Assembly: GCA_949878425.1 (NCBI GenBank)
Contig: CATLAL010000020.1
Location: 1 to 44,431 of the forward strand
Source of the DNA: an uncultured Oscillospiraceae bacterium
Lineage (GTDB): Bacteria > Bacillota > Clostridia > Oscillospirales > Oscillospiraceae
Direction: 5' to 3'
DNA length: 44,431 nt
Of this stretch, positions 1-7,948 are shown piece after piece; the first letter of the stretch is position 1, and each line of letters opens with the position of its first letter. A program made the translations under genes and the position numbers. The notes beneath the pieces were generated by a model. The model was not told where the DNA came from. It was given only the letters and a program-made list of their open reading frames with translations, and did not search any database.

Positions 1-139
1 GGTGCTTGAAGTAAAAGTCTCCCAGCAGGTCACGCTGATTTTTCACGCTGTTGCTGTCATCTTTACCCTCCCGGGCTTTTTTCAAATCCTCTTTGGAGAG
101 CCGGATGTATGCGCCCAGCCGCCAGCGACGGACAGCATA
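1..139 (-). pseudogene. Large serine recombinase, N-terminal remnant
   Basis: The minus strand reads AYIRLSKED near 92-118, then DSNSVKNQRDLL near 33-68. This is the opening of the catalytic domain of large serine recombinases (TnpX / integrase type): the YIRLS strand followed by the S-x-NQ-RDLL segment. No start codon is visible: the frame runs upstream into the transposase fragment on the other strand, so the 5' end is probably lost at a junction near 130-160. The remaining protein would continue beyond base 1, outside the window. Such enzymes move conjugative or mobilisable elements. Whether the gene is otherwise intact cannot be seen. Confidence 0.7.
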
Positions 140-149
140 AGAGGGAGAG

Positions 150-439
150 AAACTCTGCTGAAAGCGGAATATCTTCTGGCAGATCGGGGCTATGATACAG
201 ACACAATCATTCTCAAAGCTGCTGACGAGGGAATGACGCCAGTTATCCCTCCAAAGAAAAATCGCAAAGAATTACGTGAATACGACGAATATCTTTACAA
301 ACTTCGCCATCTCGTTGAGAACGCTTTTCTTCTTCTCAAACGCTGGCGCGGCATTGCTACGCGCTACGCCAAAAACGTCGCTTCCTTCGTTGCTGCTGTC
401 CAAATTCGTTGTATTGCTATTTGGCTCCTTGTTTATTGA
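150..439 (+). pseudogene. IS5-type DDE transposase, C-terminal fragment
   Basis: The last about 95 residues match the end of an IS5-family (IS427-like) transposase: LLADRGYDTD carries the second catalytic Asp, VIPPKKNRKE is the usual following segment, and YKLRHLVENAFLLLKRWRGI carries the catalytic Glu of the Y-R-E signature. The upstream half with the first Asp is missing and is replaced by serine recombinase sequence on the other strand. Translation could start further upstream, but those residues do not look like transposase. It is dead on its own. The element's right end is probably at about 451, where TTGACGACACCATC is followed by TA, the usual target dinucleotide of this group. Confidence 0.8.
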
Positions 440-476
440 CGACACCATCTAGCAAGTCCTTTGAGACTGGCTCTCT

Positions 477-692
477 TTATAGGTGGCTTGGATTGGTGCA
501 AAGAGGGCATACATCCGTGGTGGGGGCGGTGCCGCTGGAATCGTTGACGCTGGCCTTCTCCACGCTGGCCACGACATAGGTGCGGGTCCTCAGCACCGTG
601 GTCAGAGTGATGGTGTCGCCACCGCCAGACAATGCGCCGGGGACGAGATTGGGGGTGAGGTGCTCGCCGCTGCCGGGGAAAAAGGAATCCAA
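477..692 (-). CDS. Orphan short reading frame, possible gene remnant
   Basis: This 71-codon frame has GC-rich third positions like genuine genes here. It starts only at TTG, five codons after an in-frame TAG, and no clear Shine-Dalgarno sequence precedes it. The middle (GGGDTITLTTVLRTRTYVVA) resembles a beta-strand-rich surface or structural protein, but I do not recognise a family. It ends 25 bp from the probable IS right end, so the 3' part of an older gene may have been cut off. A decaying remnant seems likelier than a working gene. Confidence 0.35.
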   Translation of the reverse strand: MDSFFPGSGEHLTPNLVPGALSGGGDTITLTTVLRTRTYVVASVEKASVNDSSGTAPTTDVCPLCTNPSHL

Positions 693-764
693 GGGCGCGT
701 TGCCCTATACAGAGCAACTGTCTGGAGAAAATTTTTGCCTGGAGAGCAAATCTGTCGAATCTGG

Positions 765-793
765 TTGCTTTTTGCCGCAGGACGGACTATAAT
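765..793 (+). promoter_or_regulatory. Sigma-A promoter of CapA-like gene
   Basis: TTGCTT (765-770) and a perfect TATAAT (788-793) are separated by 17 bp, 44 bp upstream of the ATG at 837. Confidence 0.75.
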
Positions 794-836
794 GTGTTTG
801 CAAAAATCCGCCGCTGGAAGCGAGGAGGAACCATCT

Positions 837-2111
837 ATGCTACGCCGTATGTTCGCTCTGCTGCTCACCGCCGTCCTTCTGACCGGCTGCGCCGGGACGC
901 CCCCCGACGGGGAGGAGGACGCCGCCCAGGCCGGTGGTCTGGAGGCCAGCCTCCCCGCCGAGCCGGACCCGGACCTGGAGCCGGAACTCCCTCCCGAGCC
1001 GGAGCCCCCCCAGCCGCCGGAACCCACGGTGGCCACCCTGGCCGTGTGCGGCGACGCCATGAGCCACATGCCCCTGACCAACGACGCCTGGGACGAGGAG
1101 CAGGGGATCTATGACTACGGGCGCATTATGGCCGCCGCCGGTCCCCTGGTGGAGGCGGCGGACTACGCGGTGGTGAATCTGGAGACCACCCTGGCCGGCG
1201 GTCCGCCCTACTCCGGCTACCCCAACTTCAACTCCCCGGATGACATGGCCCGCGCCCTCAGGGACCTGGGCTTTGACCTGTGCCTCACGGCCAACAACCA
1301 CAGCCTGGACAAGGGCTACTCCGGGCTCAGCCGCACCCTGGACGTGCTCGACGAGGTGGGCCTGGCCCACGTGGGAACCAGCCGCACCCAGGAGGAGGCG
1401 GACAGCAACATGGTCCTGGCGGACGTGGGCGGCATCTCCGTGGTCTTTCTGGGCTACACCTACGGCACCAACGGCATCCCGGTCAATAAGAACCACCCCT
1501 ACTCCATCAACCTCTTCAACACCGACTACCTGACCACCCTCTCCACCCTGGATACAGAGAAGATCGAGGCGGACCTGGCGGCGGCCCAGGCCATGGACCC
1601 GGACCTCATCGCGGTGATGATCCACTGGGGCGTGGAGTACCAGACCAAGGAGAACCAATATCAGGACCAGATCGCCGACTTTCTCTTCAGCCACGGGGCG
1701 GATATCGTCCTGGGCGGACACGCCCACGTGCTCCAGCCTATGGAGCTGCGCACCATCGACGACGGGGACGGCGGAACCCATCAGGGATTTGTCTGCTACT
1801 CCCTGGGCAACTTCATCTCCTCCCAGAACTACGACCTCACCGACACCACGGCAGTGCTGACCCTGGAGCTGACACGGGACAACGTCACCGGCGTCACGGA
1901 GGTGACAGACTACTCCTACGCCCCCATGTTCATGCTGGACCGGGAGGAGGGGGCCTCCCCTCGCTTTGAGCTCCTGGACGCCTACGCCGCCTTGGAAGCG
2001 GGGGTGGAGAACCCCACCGCCACCCTGGACGAGCAGCTCCGGCAGGCCATCGACGACTGCCACACCATCCTGGGCCCGGAGCACGACCTCTACGCCGGGG
2101 AGGATGGGTGA
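837..2111 (+). CDS. CapA-like metallophosphatase lipoprotein
   Basis: The product has 424 residues. Residues 1-18 form a lipoprotein signal with lipobox LLTGC, so it should be lipidated at Cys18 and anchored outside the membrane. An acidic, Pro/Glu-rich linker (about 20-62) precedes a PgsA/CapA-type calcineurin-like domain. Its metal-site motifs are all present: CGDAM, NLETTL, ANNHS, IHWGVEY, GGHAHV and YSLGNFISS. The family takes part in poly-gamma-glutamate or capsule handling; the substrate here is unknown, and the capB/capC partners are absent from the window. The ATG at 837 was chosen because GAGGAGG lies 8 bp upstream and the signal peptide starts there. The gene stands alone behind its own promoter. 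Confidence 0.85.
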   Translation: MLRRMFALLLTAVLLTGCAGTPPDGEEDAAQAGGLEASLPAEPDPDLEPELPPEPEPPQPPEPTVATLAVCGDAMSHMPLTNDAWDEEQGIYDYGRIMAAAGPLVEAADYAVVNLETTLAGGPPYSGYPNFNSPDDMARALRDLGFDLCLTANNHSLDKGYSGLSRTLDVLDEVGLAHVGTSRTQEEADSNMVLADVGGISVVFLGYTYGTNGIPVNKNHPYSINLFNTDYLTTLSTLDTEKIEADLAAAQAMDPDLIAVMIHWGVEYQTKENQYQDQIADFLFSHGADIVLGGHAHVLQPMELRTIDDGDGGTHQGFVCYSLGNFISSQNYDLTDTTAVLTLELTRDNVTGVTEVTDYSYAPMFMLDREEGASPRFELLDAYAALEAGVENPTATLDEQLRQAIDDCHTILGPEHDLYAGEDG

Positions 2112-2112
2112 T

Positions 2113-2174
2113 ATGCTCCCCATAGAGTAGACAAGCAGAGGATAGAGGTCTGCAAGCTACGCTATGGGGAGCAT
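2113..2174. repeat. 18-bp inverted repeat forming a nested hairpin
   Basis: Arms 2113-2130 and 2157-2174 match at 17 of 18 positions (core ATGCTCCCCATAG). Inside, a short GCAGA / TCTGC pairing can form a second stem. It starts 2 bp after the capA-like stop codon. No T-run follows, so it is not a standard intrinsic terminator on its own. Confidence 0.6.
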
Positions 2175-2230
2175 TTGTATATGGCGATGAGAAGTCAAGT
2201 AGAAGCAAATGTGAAGCTGAACGCAGTATA

Positions 2231-2360
2231 GTCAACACACTTCAAAAAACGCAAAATGCGTTTTTCATCCAGCGAGCCGACGGCCCGCTGGATACGCAAA
2301 GAGCGTGTGTGCTGCCTATGAAGTCTACAGCCGAGCCGCTTTCGCGGCTCCTGCGGCGGA
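2231..2360. ncRNA. Candidate structured RNA or folded repeat
   Basis: ACACAC (2235-2240) can pair with GTGTGT (2305-2310), enclosing two hairpins: AAACGCA/TGCGTTT at 2244-2265 and ATCCAGCG/CGCTGGAT at 2267-2293. A further GAGCCGC/GCGGCTC hairpin (2333-2350) follows. The layout resembles a multi-branched RNA, but strand and expression are unknown. It could also be a folded mobile repeat. Confidence 0.3.
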
Positions 2361-2433
2361 GTGCTTTGACTGTAAGGAACGCTATCAGAAATACTTGCCT
2401 GTATGACGCCGGCTGAATTTTTACGTTCCAGGG

Positions 2434-2482
2434 AAAAACGAAGCAGGAAACTCCTTACGGTTGTTTCCTGCTTCGTTTTTTT
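2434..2482. terminator. Bidirectional terminator between capA-like gene and purA
   Basis: A perfect stem of AAAAACGAAGCAGGAAAC with its complement, flanked by an A-run on the left and seven Ts on the right, lies between two convergent genes. It can end transcription from both sides. Confidence 0.9.
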
Positions 2483-2612
2483 CCCTATTTTGTCTTTATG
2501 ATAGAGAGCGCTTGCCGTTTCCCCTCCATTCCGTCGGCCTCCCGCCTTTCCGCAAGGTGAGGGGGGCCGGGGGACGGATGGGAAGGGAATGGGGAATTGG
2601 TAGTATCCGCAC

Positions 2613-3893
2613 TCAATTTTTCTCAAACATCTGAATATAGGCGTCCCGCTCCGCGCCCACGGAGACGTACTTGATGGGACAGCCCACCGCTTTCTCCAGA
2701 TAGGCGACGTAGGACAAAGCCTCCCGGGGGAGGTCCTCTTTTTTCCGGCACTTGGATACATCGCCGAAGCCAGGCAGGTACTCATACACCGGCTTGGCCC
2801 GCTCCAGGCGGGAGCCGGTGGGGAATTCCTCCGTGCGCTGGCCGTCGATCTCATAGGCCGCGCAGACCGGGATCCGCTCCATACAGCCCAGCACGTCCAG
2901 CTTGGTGAGGGCGATCTCCGTGGCCCCCTGCATCCGTACGCCGTAGCGGCTGGCCACCACGTCGAAGCCGCCCACCCGGCGGGGCCGGCCCGTGGCCGCG
3001 CCGTACTCGCCGCCGGCCTCCCGCAGACGCTCCGCCTCCTCTCCGAAGAACTCGCAGGTGAAGGGCCCCTCGCCCACGCAGGAGGAGTAGGCCTTCATGA
3101 TGCCGATGGAGCGGTCCAGCTTCCGGGAGGGAAGGCCTGCCCCCACGGGGGCGTAGGCCGCGATGGTGGAGGAGCTGGAGGTGTAGGGGTAGATCCCGAA
3201 ATCAATGTCCCGCAGAGCGCCCAGCTGGGCCTCGAAGAGGACGTCCGTCCCCCGCTGGATGGACTGCTCCAGGAACAAGGAGGTGTCGCAGATATAGTCC
3301 TTCCAGGGCAGGCCGAACTCCCGCAGCCAGGAGAGCATCTCGCCGGCCCGGATGGCCTCGTGGCCGTAGCCCCTCTCAACGGTCAGATTCTTCCACTCCA
3401 CGATGCCCTCCACCCGCTCGCCCAGGCTCTCCAGGTCCAGCAGGTCCCCCATGCGGAGGGCCTTCTTCATATATTTGTCCCCGTAGACCGGGGCGATGCC
3501 CCGGCGGGTGGAGCCGAACTTCTTGCCCGCCAGCCGGTCCTCCTCCAGGCAGTCCAGCAGCTTGTGGTAGGGCATGCAGATGGTGGCCCGGTCGCTGATC
3601 TTCAGGTTCTCCGGCGTGATGGCGATGCCGCTCTCCCGGAGGCGGGCCGCCTCGCCGGTGAGGTGCTCCAGGTCGATCACCATGCCTGGGCCCAGCACGT
3701 TCACCGTGCCGGAGCGGAGGATGCCGGAGGGCATCAGATTCAGGATGAACTTACCCCGGTCGTTGACTACCGTGTGGCCGGCGTTGTTGCCCCCCTGGTA
3801 GCGAACCACCACGCCGTACGTCTCGCTGAGCAGGTCCACCATGCGGCCCTTGCCCTCGTCGCCCCAGTTGACGCCTACAATTGCAGTTAGCAT
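2613..3893 (-). CDS. purA: Adenylosuccinate synthetase
   Basis: A 426-residue protein, the usual length for PurA, which joins IMP and aspartate with GTP to make adenylosuccinate in AMP synthesis. Visible signatures are the N-terminal GVNWGDEGKG loop, YQGGNNAGHTV (IMP and catalytic His) and ATGRPRRVGGFD near the C-terminus. The ATG at 3893 was chosen because the family begins MxTAIVGxxWGDEGKG and GGGAGA lies 8 bp upstream; the open frame runs 111 codons further but only as antisense of the fakA end. It lies 37 bp after fakA and is likely the last gene of the yloU-fakA-purA transcript, which is unusual company for purA. Confidence 0.97.
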   Translation of the reverse strand: MLTAIVGVNWGDEGKGRMVDLLSETYGVVVRYQGGNNAGHTVVNDRGKFILNLMPSGILRSGTVNVLGPGMVIDLEHLTGEAARLRESGIAITPENLKISDRATICMPYHKLLDCLEEDRLAGKKFGSTRRGIAPVYGDKYMKKALRMGDLLDLESLGERVEGIVEWKNLTVERGYGHEAIRAGEMLSWLREFGLPWKDYICDTSLFLEQSIQRGTDVLFEAQLGALRDIDFGIYPYTSSSSTIAAYAPVGAGLPSRKLDRSIGIMKAYSSCVGEGPFTCEFFGEEAERLREAGGEYGAATGRPRRVGGFDVVASRYGVRMQGATEIALTKLDVLGCMERIPVCAAYEIDGQRTEEFPTGSRLERAKPVYEYLPGFGDVSKCRKKEDLPREALSYVAYLEKAVGCPIKYVSVGAERDAYIQMFEKN

Positions 3894-3930
3894 AGCTTGT
3901 ATCTCCCAATTTGGATAGTTTCGCCAGGTG

Positions 3931-5586
3931 TCACTCAATGCTGATAATGTAGTAGTACACCGGCTGTCCTCCCGGCAGGACGGACAGCTCCGCGTCCGGG
4001 CAGCATTTGGAAAAGACCTCCTGGGCGCCCTGGGCGTCCGCCTCGGTGACGTCCTCGCCGTGGAAGAGGGTGATGAACTCCGCGCCCAGCTCCTGGGCCC
4101 TGTGGGCCAGATCCACCAGCAGGACCGTGATGTCCCGGTCCGTGCCAAAGAGCTTGCCGTCCAGCAGGGCCAGATAGTCCCCCTCGCTGATGGCGAAGCC
4201 GTCGAAATCGCTGTCCCGGGCGGCATAGGTGATCAGGGCGGTGGATACGCGGCCTAGGGTCTCGGTCATGGCGCAGAGCAGGTCCTCCCGCTCCAGGTCC
4301 GTGTCCACGGCCATCATGGCGGAGATCCCCTGGGGGATGGTCTCCGTGGGGACCACCACCACCTCCTTGGAGGTGAGGCCCACGCACTGCTGGGCGGCCA
4401 TGATGATGTTTTTGTTGTTGGGCAGGACAAAGACCACCTCCGCCGGGACCTTGTTGATCTCCTTGAGGATGCTCTCCGTGGAGGGGTTCATGGTCTGCCC
4501 GCCGGAGATAATGCCGTCCGCCCCCAGGTCCTGGAACACGGCGGCCAGCCCCTCGCCGGCGCAGACCGCCAGGAAGCCGTAGCGCTTTTCCGGCTGGGGG
4601 GCAGCGTCCTCCGCCTCCTCCAGGTCGTCCACGCTGTGGACCTTCCGTCCGGCGGCCAGGTCCTCGTACTGGGTGCGCATGTTCTCGATCTTGGCCAGCT
4701 CCAGGACGCCGAACTTCTGGGCCTCGCTGAGGGCGCTGCCGGGGGTGTTGGTGTGGACGTGGACCTTAAAGGCCTCGTCGTCCTCGCCGATCACCAGGCT
4801 GTCGCCGATGCTGCCCAGGTAGGCCCGCAGAGGGGAGAGGTCCACGTCCGGGTCGCTCTTGCGGACGATAAAGACCGTATCAAAGGCGAAGGTAATCTCC
4901 TCGGCGGAGAACACGTCGAAGTCCGCCCGGTCCTGCTTGGGGCTGTCGCTTTCGTCCAGCTCCGGCATGGGCTCCCCCCGCAGGGAGGCCAGCATGCCCT
5001 CCAGGATCACCAGGTAGCCCTTGCCGCCGGCGTCCACCACGCCGGCCTTCTTCAGGACGGGATTCATATCCGTGGTTTGGGCCAGAACCTCGTAGCCCAC
5101 CCGGATGGCCTCGGCGAGGACAAAATCGATGTCGCCGTTTTCCCCGGCGGCCTCCATGGCCCGCTTGGAGGCCAGGCGGGACACGGTGAGCACGGTGCCC
5201 TCGGCGGGCTTCATCACCGCGCCGTAGGCAGCGGCTACGCCCTCCTGCATGGCGCTGGCCAGCAGGGGGCCGTCGGCGGTCTCGCGGCCCTTGAGGGCCT
5301 TGGCCATGCCCCGGAAGAGCAGGGAGAGGATGACGCCGGAGTTGCCCCGGGCGCCCCGGAGCAGGGCTCCGGCGGTGACAGAGGCGGCCTGTCCGATCTC
5401 CCGGGGCTCGCTCCCCCGCAGTTCGGCGGCCGCGGCGCCGATGGTGAGGGACATATTGGTGCCCGTGTCGCCGTCGGGCACGGGGAATACGTTGAGGTCG
5501 TTGATGCGCTGCTTTTGCAGCGTGATGGCGGCGGCGCCGTGGAGGATCATCTGCTTGAACTGAATTCCGTCAATTGTCTGCATCAT
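3931..5586 (-). CDS. fakA: Fatty acid kinase catalytic subunit (YloV/FakA, DAK2 domain)
   Basis: 551 residues, the normal length of YloV/FakA. The N-terminal DhaL/DAK2 nucleotide-binding domain (about 8-200) has the Mg-ATP motif LNVFPVPDGDTGTNM and GARGNSGVILS. The middle and C-terminal parts match the conserved YloV region (GGQTMNPST, FVLPNNKN, TETIPQG). With a DegV-type FakB partner it phosphorylates exogenous fatty acids for phospholipid synthesis; no FakB lies in the window. Two adjacent ATGs (5586, 5583) are possible; AAGGG is 3 nt from the first and 6 from the second, so 5583 may be the true start. yloU ends 6 bp upstream, so the pair is co-transcribed. Confidence 0.92.
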   Translation of the reverse strand: MMQTIDGIQFKQMILHGAAAITLQKQRINDLNVFPVPDGDTGTNMSLTIGAAAAELRGSEPREIGQAASVTAGALLRGARGNSGVILSLLFRGMAKALKGRETADGPLLASAMQEGVAAAYGAVMKPAEGTVLTVSRLASKRAMEAAGENGDIDFVLAEAIRVGYEVLAQTTDMNPVLKKAGVVDAGGKGYLVILEGMLASLRGEPMPELDESDSPKQDRADFDVFSAEEITFAFDTVFIVRKSDPDVDLSPLRAYLGSIGDSLVIGEDDEAFKVHVHTNTPGSALSEAQKFGVLELAKIENMRTQYEDLAAGRKVHSVDDLEEAEDAAPQPEKRYGFLAVCAGEGLAAVFQDLGADGIISGGQTMNPSTESILKEINKVPAEVVFVLPNNKNIIMAAQQCVGLTSKEVVVVPTETIPQGISAMMAVDTDLEREDLLCAMTETLGRVSTALITYAARDSDFDGFAISEGDYLALLDGKLFGTDRDITVLLVDLAHRAQELGAEFITLFHGEDVTEADAQGAQEVFSKCCPDAELSVLPGGQPVYYYIISIE

Positions 5587-5592
5587 GGTCCC

Positions 5593-5958
5593 TTATACCC
5601 CCTTGGAATTGTTCACCACAGAGTCAACACAGACGTCCACGCTCTTGACGGGAATGCCGGTGTGCTTGCTGACCTTGTATTGGACCTCGCTCATGATGGA
5701 GCGGCAGGCCGCGGTGATATTGATGCCGTGCTCGACAATGATGTGCAGGCGGATGGAGACCGTGGCGTCCTCGTTGTAGAGGACCTGTACGCCCTTGCTC
5801 ATGGCCTCCTTGCGCAGCAGGTGGACCAGACCGTCGGTCATGGAGCGGAAGGCCATGCCCTTCACGCCGAAGCAGTTGGTGGCGGCGTTTCCGGTGATAT
5901 TGGTGAACACAGCGTCGCTGATGCTGATGATCCCTTTCGTTGTTTGCAGCTTTATCAT
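5593..5958 (-). CDS. yloU: Asp23/Gls24 family protein (YloU)
   Basis: 121 residues, matching the small Asp23/Gls24 (YloU) family of envelope-stress proteins that sit at or near the membrane. The sequence has the family's alternating strand-helix pattern and the conserved VKGMAFRS and SEVQYKVSKHTG segments. The ATG at 5958 is preceded by AAAGGATG at a suitable distance; the longer open frame upstream is AT-rich promoter sequence. First gene of the yloU-fakA-purA operon, an arrangement conserved in Firmicutes for the first two genes. Confidence 0.88.
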   Translation of the reverse strand: MIKLQTTKGIISISDAVFTNITGNAATNCFGVKGMAFRSMTDGLVHLLRKEAMSKGVQVLYNEDATVSIRLHIIVEHGINITAACRSIMSEVQYKVSKHTGIPVKSVDVCVDSVVNNSKGV

Positions 5959-5988
5959 GAAAAACATCCTTTCAGAGGAAGATACTTC

Positions 5989-6017
5989 ATTATATACCAT
6001 TTTTTTCAGGATAACAA
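5989..6017 (-). promoter_or_regulatory. Promoter of yloU-fakA-purA
   Basis: On the minus strand TTGTTA (6017-6012) and a perfect TATAAT (5994-5989) are 17 bp apart, 31 bp upstream of the yloU ATG. Confidence 0.8.
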
Positions 6018-6086
6018 GTGGAAAAAAGAAATGTCTCTGAAATGTCAGAAAAATATTGCGCAAAACCTATTGAAAAATGTGTGGAT

Positions 6087-6114
6087 TTGACATATGATAT
6101 CTATCAATTACTAT
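6087..6114 (+). promoter_or_regulatory. Promoter of rsmD-coaD
   Basis: A perfect TTGACA (6087-6092) and TACTAT (6109-6114) are 16 bp apart. It is divergent from the yloU promoter and 51 bp upstream of the rsmD ATG. Confidence 0.75.
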
Positions 6115-6164
6115 GCGGCGCGTCCGCCTCCCGGGGAGGACGGCGCGGAGGAGAGGAGCTGGCC

Positions 6165-6722
6165 ATGAGAGTGATCACCGGCACGGCCCGCGGCAGGAGG
6201 CTCAAGGAGCTGGAGGGTCTGGAGACCCGCCCTACCACCGACCGGGTGAAGGAGGGGATCTTTAACAGCATCCAATTTGATATCGAGGGCAGGCGGGTGC
6301 TGGACCTTTTCGCCGGCACGGGACAGCTGGGCATTGAGGCCCTCAGCCGGGGCGCGGCCTCCGCCGTGTTCGTGGAGCAGCGCCGGCAGGCCGCGGCCCT
6401 GGTCCGGGAAAACCTGAAGCTTACCGGCTTTTCCGACAGGGCCCGGGTGGTGAACGGGGAGGCGCTGGGATTTCTCGCCTGCGCCCGGGAGCGCTTTGAG
6501 GTCGTCTTTCTGGATCCGCCCTATGGCTCCGGACTTTTGGCGGCGGCGGTGGAGGCCATCTGCCGATTTGACATTTTGTCGAACCATGGTATAATAATCT
6601 GTGAGTCTCCCATAGAGGAGGACGCGCCTGCGGTGAAGCCTCCCTATGTTCAGCGCCGGGTCTACCGCTATGGAAAGACGAAGGTGACTGTCTGCTGCCG
6701 GGAGGAGGGACAAGGGGAATGA
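6165..6722 (+). CDS. rsmD: 16S rRNA (guanine966-N2)-methyltransferase
   Basis: 185 residues, the family length. It opens with MRVITGTARGRRL and TRPTTDRVKEGIFN, both typical of RsmD. The S-adenosylmethionine motif is VLDLFAGTGQLGIEALSRGA (motif I), and the catalytic FLDPPYGSG is a DPPY motif as in N6/N2 methylases. It methylates G966 of 16S rRNA on the assembling 30S subunit. The ATG at 6165 follows GGAGGAGAGGAG. Its TGA overlaps the coaD ATG (ATGA), so translation is coupled, as is common for this pair in Firmicutes. Confidence 0.95.
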   Translation: MRVITGTARGRRLKELEGLETRPTTDRVKEGIFNSIQFDIEGRRVLDLFAGTGQLGIEALSRGAASAVFVEQRRQAAALVRENLKLTGFSDRARVVNGEALGFLACARERFEVVFLDPPYGSGLLAAAVEAICRFDILSNHGIIICESPIEEDAPAVKPPYVQRRVYRYGKTKVTVCCREEGQGE

Positions 6723-7219
6723 GGATCGCGGTGTGTTCCGGCAGCTTCGACCCCATCACTGTGGGACATCTGGACCTGGTGGAGCGGGCGGCCGTCCTGT
6801 TTGATGAGGTGATCGTCTGCGTTCTGGTCAACGGGGAGAAGCGGTACCTCTTCACCCTGGAGGAGCGCCTGGAGCTGGCCAGGGGGGCGATCGCTCATAT
6901 TCCCAACGCCAGGGCGGAATCCTGCGGCGGGCTTCTGGCGGACTTTGCCAGGGAGCGGGGCGCTCAGGTCCTGATCAAGGGGGCGCGTACCGGCGTGGAC
7001 TTTGACTGGGAGCTCCAGATGGCGCAGATTAACCGCAGCCTGTGGCCCCGGTTGGATACGCTGATCCTGCCGGCCAGGCCGGAGCACCTGCATATCAGCT
7101 CCACCATGGTGCGGGAACTGATCAAGCATCAACAAAATCTGGACGGCTGCATGCCCGCGGGCGCTCTGGCTGTTTTGAACCGGATCAAAAAGGGAAAGGG
7201 AGAAGGCAATGGCAAATGA
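6719..7219 (+). CDS. coaD: Phosphopantetheine adenylyltransferase
   Basis: 166 residues, the usual size. The nucleotidyltransferase motif SGSFDPITVGHLD (with the T/HxGH signature as TVGH) is at the N-terminus and ISSTMVREL, the second ATP-binding motif, is near residue 125. CoaD transfers AMP to 4'-phosphopantetheine, the next-to-last step of coenzyme A synthesis. It overlaps rsmD by 4 bp and the next gene by 11 bp. The short basic tail (KKGKGEGNGK) is created by reading through the Shine-Dalgarno sequence of the downstream gene. Confidence 0.96.
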   Translation: MRIAVCSGSFDPITVGHLDLVERAAVLFDEVIVCVLVNGEKRYLFTLEERLELARGAIAHIPNARAESCGGLLADFARERGAQVLIKGARTGVDFDWELQMAQINRSLWPRLDTLILPARPEHLHISSTMVRELIKHQQNLDGCMPAGALAVLNRIKKGKGEGNGK

Positions 7220-7727
7220 TGTACAGTATCTGATTGATATGCTCTATGAGATGATCGACGGCGCGAAGGGGATGCCCTTTGCCCCGGACAAGTGCGTGAT
7301 TATCCGGGAGGACGCGCTGGATCTGCTCGACGAGCTGCGCGGGCAGCTGCCGGCGGAGCTGAAAAAGGCCCAAGACCTGATCCGCGCCAGGGATGAATAC
7401 GTAGAAAACGCCAAAAAGGAGGCGGAGAAGATCCGCCGCCAGGCGGATATGGACGCCCGGACCATCGTGGGGGAGAGCGAGATCACCCGGGTGGCCCGGG
7501 ACAAGGCCAGGGAGATCCTCCGCCGGGCCGAGGAGCGGGCCAACAGCATGATTGGCGTGGCCAACGAGTACACCGACGACGCCCTGCGCCGCACGGAGGA
7601 GGCCATCCAGATGGCTTTGGAGGAGATTCGGGAGTCTCGGTCCAGATTCCGGTCCGTCTCCAACGAGAAGCTCCAGGCCCAGCAGGCGCGGCTGGCGGAG
7701 CAGGCGGACGAAAGTGACAAAAGATAA
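7209..7727 (+). CDS. Coiled-coil protein, unknown function
   Basis: 172 residues. Residues 1-45 are mixed, and about 50-165 are almost entirely charged heptad-like helix (KKEAEKIRRQADMDARTIV and similar), a long coiled coil with no membrane segment. Such proteins next to coaD in Clostridia are often labelled ATPase or ATP-synthase-b-like on the strength of the coil alone; a DivIVA-like scaffold is another possibility. The ATG at 7209 lies inside the coaD end, with AAAGGGAGAAGG just upstream, so it is translationally coupled. The function cannot be told from sequence. Confidence 0.8.
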   Translation: MANDVQYLIDMLYEMIDGAKGMPFAPDKCVIIREDALDLLDELRGQLPAELKKAQDLIRARDEYVENAKKEAEKIRRQADMDARTIVGESEITRVARDKAREILRRAEERANSMIGVANEYTDDALRRTEEAIQMALEEIRESRSRFRSVSNEKLQAQQARLAEQADESDKR

Positions 7728-7810
7728 GATATATTTTTGACAGAACCTACAAAATTTAGGCCGCCTCGTTTTCACAAAATCGCTAGAGACTATATATAGA
7801 GCAAAAAGAC

Positions 7811-7854
7811 CGCCTTTGACACAATATCTTGTGCCGAAGGCGCTTTCTTTTTTT
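7811..7854 (+). terminator. Intrinsic terminator after rsmD operon
   Basis: CGCCTT (7811-7816) pairs with AAGGCG (7837-7842), and CACAA/TTGTG extends the stem around a TATC loop. A T-rich run follows at 7844-7854. It separates the rsmD-coaD unit from the dcw cluster. Confidence 0.85.
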
Positions 7855-7948
7855 GCGTGGCGGCAGAACATCCGTTTTATATGATAAAAAGCGACAGTTT
7901 TTGCGTAAATTCGATTATTTTTGCCTGGAAAAATAAAAAAATTTGCCC

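Larger units (their letters stand above)
440..836. other. Scar region between IS fragment and capA-like gene
   Basis: After the transposase stop come the probable IS terminus (to about 451), the orphan reading frame at 477-692, and about 140 bp of more AT-rich sequence that carries the promoter of the CapA-like gene. No other gene is visible. Confidence 0.5.
2112..2612. other. 500-bp non-coding, strongly folded region
   Basis: This gap between the convergent capA-like gene and purA holds at least five hairpins: 2113-2174, 2244-2265, 2267-2293, 2333-2350 and 2434-2482. The last is an obvious bidirectional terminator. A minus-strand open frame crosses the region, but it has no Shine-Dalgarno site and its codon use is unlike the neighbours. 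Confidence 0.6.

Noticed and set aside
150..451. The IS5-type fragment as the source of families B and C
   Set aside because: Both use TA targets, but the IS end (GATGGTGTCGTCAA on the minus strand) does not match the B or C ends.
3894..4226. 111-residue extension of PurA
   Set aside because: It is fakA coding sequence read in another frame; the PurA family begins at the ATG at 3893.
4636..6090. A 484-codon plus-strand frame opposite fakA and yloU
   Set aside because: Antisense of two well-supported genes, with repetitive Gly/His/Val composition and no ribosome site.
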